Shown piece after piece: positions 43,503 through 48,537 of a DNA stretch of 48,537 nucleotides. Below the pieces are notes generated by a model. The model did no database searches. It was given only the letters and a program-made list of their open reading frames with translations, and was not told the DNA's origin. Where the stretch lies: positions 1 through 48,537 of the forward strand of contig JAJDAO010000005.1 of NCBI GenBank assembly GCA_029261835.1, written 5' to 3'. The stretch's first letter is position 1, and every line of letters begins with the position of its first letter. Made by a program: the position numbers and the translations under genes. This DNA is from Deltaproteobacteria bacterium (GTDB taxonomy: Bacteria > Myxococcota_A > UBA9160 > UBA4427).

Positions 43503-46481
43503 CTACGGTGTCGGTTCTTCGGCCGGCTCCCGTCGGGTGTTGAAGATCTTCCGATAGCGCCTGTGCTTCTTCCCGTCCGGATAGTGCTCGACCGTCTCGT
43601 CGTACGGGAAGTTGCTCATGGCCTCGAAGGGCAGCGGCTCCACAGTGGCGGGAACGTCACTCTTCGCATCTTTGTAGTAGCCGTTCGAGTACATCAGGTA
43701 GTTCCGCGTCATTCCGGATCGCGGCGCCCTCCGCTTATTGAACCGGAGGGCGAGTTCGTCCCCGCTGCCGTAGATCACGAACCGATCGTCGACCCTGTTG
43801 AGGAGGGTCTTCACGCGTCCGTACCGCGTGTAGCTCCCGGGGTAGTATTCGTGCTCGTGGTTCGGGTCGTCGAGGTTGTACTCATACTCGAAGATGTCGT
43901 CGACGAGCGGGCGCTCCGTACTGTGACCGTACGAGCGCAGATTCGCCTTGGCGAGGCGGATCTTCTTCAAGGTCACCGGATAGTCGGCGGTGGTGTCGAC
44001 GTGGATCGAGTCCACGTAGGTCTTGAAGAGGAAAGTCAACCTCAGCTTGTAGACGTCGGTGACGAAGATGTTCGTGACGTCGAGGGCGAAGGGGCGCGAG
44101 AACTCGGGCAGCTTCGGAAGCACTGCAGTCGAGCTCGGGACGCGAACCCAATTGCCGTCTGCGTCGAGAACCTCGAGCTTGGTCCTCGGACCGAAGCTCG
44201 CGGCGTGCGTAGTGCCCTCCGGCGTGTTGGGGAATGCGCTCATCCCGTCGATGAGCAGCTTGATCTGCGGCGCCCCGGACAGGTTGCCGAGGTCCAGCTC
44301 GATCGTCTGGTAGTCATAGCCGACGTTGCGATCGTCGTTCAGCACGAGGTAGTCCTCATCGGAGGTCGCCGTGGCGGCCGTGGCGTCCAGACCCGTGTTC
44401 ACGTGGACGACCGACACCGGCGAGCCCGGGTTCCATGAGGCGGTGTGGAGGTGCTGCTCGAGGCCGTTGAACGGTGTCGTGAAGCTCGGCTTCTCCGCAT
44501 ACAACACCAGGTCCGCGGGAATATCAACGGCGTAGAGACGCAGCTTGTCGAGATAGTTGACCTCGTATCTCTCCTCGACCAGCCGCATCTCGTAGTATCC
44601 GTTGGTCACGACCGGCTCGGTCTGGAGTACGTAGTAGTCGTGCGGATTGGGCTTGAAATACCCCCTTGAGGAGCGCGTTGCGAGCTTGCCGGGGCCGTTC
44701 AGATCCGTTCCGAACTCGAAGCTATCCCCGTCCCATACATAGAGGAAGGGGCAGCTTCCGCCGCAATTGGCCACGTCCTGGAAGTAGTCGATCGTGGACC
44801 AGGGCGAGATCGCGCCGCTAGTGGCGTCCCTCGAGCGGACGCGCCAGTACAAACCCTCACAGCTCGTCGAGAAGGTGTACTGCGTGGCGGAGATCCAGCC
44901 GGAGACGTAGGAGGGATCGACGAAGAACTCATTGCGCGCCACCTCGACGCTGTACTCCACCGGATCGCCTTCGGGGTCGGTGGCTGCGAACCAGCTCACG
45001 GTGACGTTCTGCGGGAGACCCGCGTTGATGTCCGGCTCGGGCTGGATGACGGGGATAGTGGGCGCGCCCGGGGACGTAATGACGAAGGCGTCGGCTTGCG
45101 TCTCGGACTCGATGGCGGGCCGGGCCGCGTCCCTGGCTTTGACGGTCCAGCTCCAGCTGGTAGCGGTGCTGAGCGTCAGCGACCAGCTCGTGTCCGTGAT
45201 CCAGCCGGAGTTCTGCTTGAACAAGCTGCCGTACAGTGAGTCTTCGTCGATCTCGACGAAGTACTCGGTGTAGGACGCGGGACCGTAGGCGGGCGGAGCG
45301 GCCAGCCATTCGAGGGTGACCACAGGGTCGCCCACACTCTCGACGTCCGGCTCGGGAATGATCGTCGGGGCATCCTGTGCCGGCGGCTCGGGGCCGCCAA
45401 AGCCCATGTTGAGATGGCAGTCGTAGCAGATCAGCGGTTGTCCGCCCCAGACCGCACCAACGTGGCAACCGTCGGAGCAGACCCCGTTGGTGTACGCCAT
45501 TGAGAGCCAGTCGCTGCCGCCGATATCCACCGTCCCGTCATTGTGATTCCGGTTGTAGTGACACGAGTCGCAGTCGATATCGTAGAACTCCGCAATTCCC
45601 GGCTCGAGATGCCTGGCGTGACTGCTCGAGGACGCCGGGTAGTCGTGACAGGAGCCGCAGCTCGGCATGAAGCCAGTGTCGTGAGGGTGGCAGCTCATGC
45701 AATTCGTTTCGTTGTTGTGACCGATGTAGGCGCCAAATGCGTCGAAGTCCCCCGGTGCGTTTCCATCGTTTCGATGGTGGCCCGTCTGGGTGTGGCAGAC
45801 TTCGCATACCCCGTCGAGTGTCGTGTCTCCATCCGCGAAGGAGTTCGGCCCCGTGGCGTCGAAGAACTTGACCGGCTTCGGCCCACTGTTCGGAGTCTCG
45901 ATCGTCGTCTTGATGAGCCGGCCGTAGATGATCGCGAAGGACGTGTTGCCCGTGGTGATGACGTCGAGATATATCGGCTCATCGACGACGATCGTGTCCG
46001 TCGTGTTCCCGACGATCCGGTAGCTATAAGTGTCATCGACCGTCAGGTTCGGGATGAGTTGATACTCGGCAAATTCGTCGGGGGTCCAGTTCGCCCCGGT
46101 CATGGTCAGCGACAGCAGCCCGATCCCATCCACATCGGAGGTGCCGGAGAAGATGAAGGCATCGGTCCCGTAGTCCCGGAACTGCCATTGGTACATTCCG
46201 TTGTGGCAGGTCGTGCAGTCGATGGACCACGTGCCGTACTGCTCGCTCGTGGTGTCGCTGGAGTGCCCCACGACCTCCGGGGCGAAGATGCCGTCGTGGC
46301 ACACGAGGCAGTCCGTGTCGTCTGGGAACATTCCGCCGTGGCCGAAGTGGCAGCCCACACAGTCCACGCCGAACTCCGGCAAATGCGGGTAGTTCGCGCT
46401 GGCGGGTTGAACTGCCAAGACGGAAGCGACGAGAAGACCCAAGAAGGCGATGGTCAGTAGGGTCGCGGGACGATGGTCCAC
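43503..46481 (-). CDS. Nine-haem c-type cytochrome with fibronectin-like domains and a CPFLYVWDG C-terminal region
   Basis: 992 aa. GTG 46481 has AGGAGG eight bases upstream and gives a signal peptide cleaved after QPASA; a longer frame to 46604 runs through repeats and lacks such signals. Residues 41-356 carry eight CxxCH sites (CVGCH, CLVCH, CTTCH, CEVCH, CMSCH, CGSCH, CDSCH, CYDCH) and one CxxxCH (CSDGCH at 335-340). Residues about 365-560 hold two fibronectin-like domains (YFVEIDEDSLYGS, YSVEVARNEFF). From about 565 a large region begins CPFLYVWDGDSFEFGTDL, a pattern seen in other secreted proteins of unknown role. The haem part can pass electrons; the rest could attach to surface structures. 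The gene is followed by a strong hairpin. Confidence 0.85.
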   Translation of the reverse strand: MDHRPATLLTIAFLGLLVASVLAVQPASANYPHLPEFGVDCVGCHFGHGGMFPDDTDCLVCHDGIFAPEVVGHSSDTTSEQYGTWSIDCTTCHNGMYQWQFRDYGTDAFIFSGTSDVDGIGLLSLTMTGANWTPDEFAEYQLIPNLTVDDTYSYRIVGNTTDTIVVDEPIYLDVITTGNTSFAIIYGRLIKTTIETPNSGPKPVKFFDATGPNSFADGDTTLDGVCEVCHTQTGHHRNDGNAPGDFDAFGAYIGHNNETNCMSCHPHDTGFMPSCGSCHDYPASSSSHARHLEPGIAEFYDIDCDSCHYNRNHNDGTVDIGGSDWLSMAYTNGVCSDGCHVGAVWGGQPLICYDCHLNMGFGGPEPPAQDAPTIIPEPDVESVGDPVVTLEWLAAPPAYGPASYTEYFVEIDEDSLYGSLFKQNSGWITDTSWSLTLSTATSWSWTVKARDAARPAIESETQADAFVITSPGAPTIPVIQPEPDINAGLPQNVTVSWFAATDPEGDPVEYSVEVARNEFFVDPSYVSGWISATQYTFSTSCEGLYWRVRSRDATSGAISPWSTIDYFQDVANCGGSCPFLYVWDGDSFEFGTDLNGPGKLATRSSRGYFKPNPHDYYVLQTEPVVTNGYYEMRLVEERYEVNYLDKLRLYAVDIPADLVLYAEKPSFTTPFNGLEQHLHTASWNPGSPVSVVHVNTGLDATAATATSDEDYLVLNDDRNVGYDYQTIELDLGNLSGAPQIKLLIDGMSAFPNTPEGTTHAASFGPRTKLEVLDADGNWVRVPSSTAVLPKLPEFSRPFALDVTNIFVTDVYKLRLTFLFKTYVDSIHVDTTADYPVTLKKIRLAKANLRSYGHSTERPLVDDIFEYEYNLDDPNHEHEYYPGSYTRYGRVKTLLNRVDDRFVIYGSGDELALRFNKRRAPRSGMTRNYLMYSNGYYKDAKSDVPATVEPLPFEAMSNFPYDETVEHYPDGKKHRRYRKIFNTRREPAEEPTP

Positions 46482-46497
46482 AGGGATTCCTCCTGTA

Positions 46498-46563
46498 GGA
46501 AAGGCACTCTCTGTCGGAAAGGTCGGAAAGGCGCTCTCTGTAGGAAAGGCGCTGCCGGAAAGG
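46498..46563 (-). repeat. Five GGAAAGG boxes upstream of the nine-haem gene
   Basis: On the + strand GGAAAGG starts at 46498, 46516, 46525, 46543 and 46557 (steps 18, 9, 18, 14). Three of the boxes continue into GCGCT. The array begins 17 bp before the GTG start. It may be simple slippage or a repeated protein-binding or mRNA element. Confidence 0.6.
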
Positions 46564-46721
46564 CGCTGCCCAGGAACGGTCAATGGTAGCATTTCCACAT
46601 TCAAGGCTCAAGAATCTGGCATTGAAAAGGCTCCACTTCGAGCGATAGATCCCGGCATCGCATGCAAGATGCGCACGGCTGATGGCCGCCGGTTGGCCAG
46701 AGTGGAATCGATCGGGAAGAG

Positions 46722-46740
46722 ATGGGGCGCAGTGCCCCAT
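46722..46740 (-). terminator. Hairpin after the c/b fusion gene
   Basis: ATGGGGC-GCAGT-GCCCCAT is a perfect 7-bp stem about 215 bp after the stop at 46956. A second weak inverted repeat (ACGGG/CCCGT) lies beside it. No T-tract. Confidence 0.35.
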
Positions 46741-46955
46741 GACGGGACCAAACGGCCCGTGCCGAAGAAGAGCTTTCGATCGGTCGCGAAAAGCGGGCCG
46801 CTCCAGGATCGCTTTTGCAACACTTGTCCTTTTTTAACTCGCGCGCATTCTCTCTTTTGGGAACTCAAACCTGCTGTGTTGATAACGACTTGTGGACTTC
46901 ATCCAAGGGACAGTTCGCCAAGCTTCAGCATCGTTCGCTCCTCGCGGTCGGGTCT

Positions 46956-48537
46956 CTACTCCTCCAGGGTTCCTTCAGACAGCAGCTTGTCGTACCACAG
47001 GCCGTGCTCTTCGCGCAGACGCTCGACACTCATCTTTCCGGTAAAGATCGAGGTATCGAGGGGGAAGACCTCGGGTCGCAAGGTCACGCCCCAGACGTGC
47101 CATACCAGCACGACCAGCACCGCCAATGTGGCCTCGTAGCCGTGCGCTACGCGCGCGGCGGCGAGGATGATGCCGGGCAGGTAGGTGGTGGCGAACTCGG
47201 GGAAGACCAGCAGGAAGCCGGTCCCGGCGATCAGAATGCTACCGAGGAAGAGTCCCATGTACTCGAACTTCTCGCCGTAATCGAACTTGCCGAAGCGCGG
47301 TGCCGGCCCCTTGCCCAGTTGATGCCTGAGAGTCTCGAAGATGTCCTGGAAGTCCTTGGCGGTGGGCAGAATGTCCGGCTGCTGGTGGCTCCGAACCGTT
47401 CCGATGATGCCACGCAGGACGTGGAGCACCATGAGCCCGGCAAAGATGAAGCCGCACGTGCGATGGATCAGTCGGGCCGAGGCAATGCCGCCCCAAGAGT
47501 CGATGATGCCTCCGGCCAGGCCGGATTCCGGATAGCTCTGGGGAAGGCCCGTCAGGACCAGCATGAAGAACAACAGGGCACAGAGCGCGTGTTCCGCACG
47601 CACGACGGGCGAGAAGCGGATCACGGGGGCGATCGGCCCGTCCGCACTCTCCTCGGCCCGATCTGTCGCAACGCCAGCCTCCGAACGACGCCGGAAGTGG
47701 TGGCGAAGCTGGATGACGATGTTCAGCAACAAGCCGACGAGCATGAACGGGATGAGAACGCGATAGCTCGTGCGGACGATCCATACGAGTATCCCATGCC
47801 CCGGCCCGATCTCGCCGTGGCCCAGCCACGCACCCGCGAAGAGGGCGGATGTTCCATCGTGGCAGCGTGCGCAGACCTCGGCGAGCTCGGCCTCTTCCAG
47901 GGGCCCCACCTTGTGCGGGCCGTGGCAGGTGGCGCAGGTCATGACCTCCTCCTGCTCGGATTCCTTCAATCCGGCCACGAGGTGCTGGAAGGTGAGTCCG
48001 TGGAAATCCTCCATGTAGGACGCGACCACCGTTCCGGTCTGCTCGTACTTGAGGACGAGTCGACTGCTCGAGTGACAGTCGATGCACAGGGTCGTCACAC
48101 GCGTCGTCAGACGCAGTGCCGATCCCTCGGGCTGTTTGTGGGCCGGGTGGCAGGTGCCGCACTGCGGCATGTCTGGGTTCGGCGAGCTGGGAGAGGCCGA
48201 TTCCGCGTGGCCTCCTTCCTGGAAACCAGCGAACTCCGGCTCGTGGCAGACGCCACAACGCTCGATGAGGCGCGAGGGAGACGACTCGAAACTGCGGTCG
48301 CTGTGTGCAGAGTGGCAGTCCACGCACAGCGGTGCATCGTCTCCCTCGACAGGGTGCAGCGGAGCGACATCTTCATGGCAGGACTGGCAGAGCTCGGATC
48401 TCCGCTGCGCGTACTCCTTCTGGGTGGGGAAGTCGAACTCGGGGTGGTCGTCGTCGTAGCTCTCGTGGCATGACATGCAGGCGAGGATCTGGCCGTGCGC
48501 CGATGCTTTGTGGTCCTCGGGATCCACCTGGAACTGG
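46956..48537 (-). CDS. CbcL-like multihaem cytochrome c/b fusion, quinol oxidase (5' end outside window)
   Basis: About 526 residues visible; the frame continues past the window edge (a GTG at 48527 is internal). The first 235 visible residues hold eight CxxCH sites (CMSCH, CQSCH, CVDCH, CGVCH, CGTCH, CIDCH, CATCH, CARCH). The rest is a five-helix cytochrome b domain of the HydC/FdnI type with His ligands in helices: VVRAEHALCALLFFMLVLTG, LIHRTCGFIFAGLMVLHVLR, and AHGYEATLAVLVVLVWHVWG. This c-plus-b layout matches CbcL of Geobacter, an inner-membrane protein that oxidises menaquinol and passes electrons to periplasmic cytochromes during respiration of low-potential extracellular acceptors. 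The same role is inferred here. Alternatives are other Cbc or formate/hydrogenase-type quinone cytochromes. Confidence 0.85.
   Translation of the reverse strand, partial: QFQVDPEDHKASAHGQILACMSCHESYDDDHPEFDFPTQKEYAQRRSELCQSCHEDVAPLHPVEGDDAPLCVDCHSAHSDRSFESSPSRLIERCGVCHEPEFAGFQEGGHAESASPSSPNPDMPQCGTCHPAHKQPEGSALRLTTRVTTLCIDCHSSSRLVLKYEQTGTVVASYMEDFHGLTFQHLVAGLKESEQEEVMTCATCHGPHKVGPLEEAELAEVCARCHDGTSALFAGAWLGHGEIGPGHGILVWIVRTSYRVLIPFMLVGLLLNIVIQLRHHFRRRSEAGVATDRAEESADGPIAPVIRFSPVVRAEHALCALLFFMLVLTGLPQSYPESGLAGGIIDSWGGIASARLIHRTCGFIFAGLMVLHVLRGIIGTVRSHQQPDILPTAKDFQDIFETLRHQLGKGPAPRFGKFDYGEKFEYMGLFLGSILIAGTGFLLVFPEFATTYLPGIILAAARVAHGYEATLAVLVVLVWHVWGVTLRPEVFPLDTSIFTGKMSVERLREEHGLWYDKLLSEGTLEE

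Larger units (their letters stand above)
46482..46955. other. Non-coding stretch between nine-haem gene and c/b fusion
   Basis: No gene seen. Contains five GGAAAGG boxes (46498-46563) in the leader of the nine-haem gene and a hairpin at 46722-46740 that may end the c/b-fusion transcript. A CTTTTTTA run near 46830 has no stem beside it. Confidence 0.5.

Noticed and set aside
46780..46830. TTGCA-like box and GG on the minus strand as sigma-54 promoter of the nine-haem gene
   Set aside because: The GG to GC distance is 9, not 10 bp, and the site is far from the gene start.
46825..46840. Run of six T as an intrinsic terminator on the + strand
   Set aside because: No GC-rich stem precedes it and no + strand gene ends there.

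Overview
The window looks like a chromosomal piece of a high-GC, Gram-negative, deltaproteobacterial-grade bacterium (Desulfobacterota, Myxococcota or Binatota type). The reasons are the many multihaem c-type cytochromes, lipoprotein and outer-membrane signals, thrombospondin type 3 surface proteins, an apparent sigma-54 promoter, and the glutathione-dependent formaldehyde enzyme. No rRNA or tRNA gene, CRISPR array, transposase or phage gene was recognised. The taxonomic placement is an inference.

Left part (1 to about 22.7 kb): a mixed set of ordinary and accessory genes in short, often divergent or convergent units. They are a secreted TSP3 protein (cut by the window edge), a type I phosphodiesterase/AP-superfamily enzyme, a secreted glycosidase-like protein with a LamG-like domain and a sorting-like tail, an acyltransferase-3 membrane protein, an FG-GAP/VCBS propeller protein with a 42-bp tandem-repeat linker, an unknown membrane protein, an amidohydrolase lipoprotein, class III alcohol dehydrogenase (frmA), the paired TIGR03545/TIGR03546 proteins, a VWA-OmpA lipoprotein, an unknown secreted protein, a YfhO-type membrane protein, a Nudix/FAD-oxidoreductase pair and a GST/DUF2855 pair.

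Right part (about 23.1 to 48.5 kb): a locus for extracellular electron transfer. On the + strand, behind a good sigma-54-type promoter, lie: an NHL propeller, an OmcS-like hexahaem nanowire cytochrome, a YVTN propeller lipoprotein, a large outer-membrane beta-barrel, two CsgG-like lipoproteins, a double prolyl-isomerase chaperone, a giant cytochrome with 42 CxxCH motifs, and a second NHL protein. The run propeller, channel-like genes, prolyl isomerase next to omcS matches the omcS-companion (osc) cluster described for Geobacter sulfurreducens (OscD beta-propeller, OscEFG channel-like, OscH prolyl isomerase). Facing it on the - strand are a second OmcS-like hexahaem cytochrome, a fused membrane/spermidine-synthase-like protein, a nine-haem cytochrome with fibronectin-like domains, and a multihaem c/b fusion resembling the quinol-oxidising cytochrome CbcL (its 5' end lies outside the window).

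Taken together, the right half could encode a complete route for electrons: quinol oxidation at the inner membrane (c/b fusion), large multihaem carriers, an outer-membrane barrel with lipoprotein partners, and polymerised OmcS-type filaments outside the cell, with folding and secretion factors included. The 42-haem protein, the three CsgG-like modules next to a nanowire gene and the nine-haem protein with an extra CxxxCH site are the parts most likely to be new.
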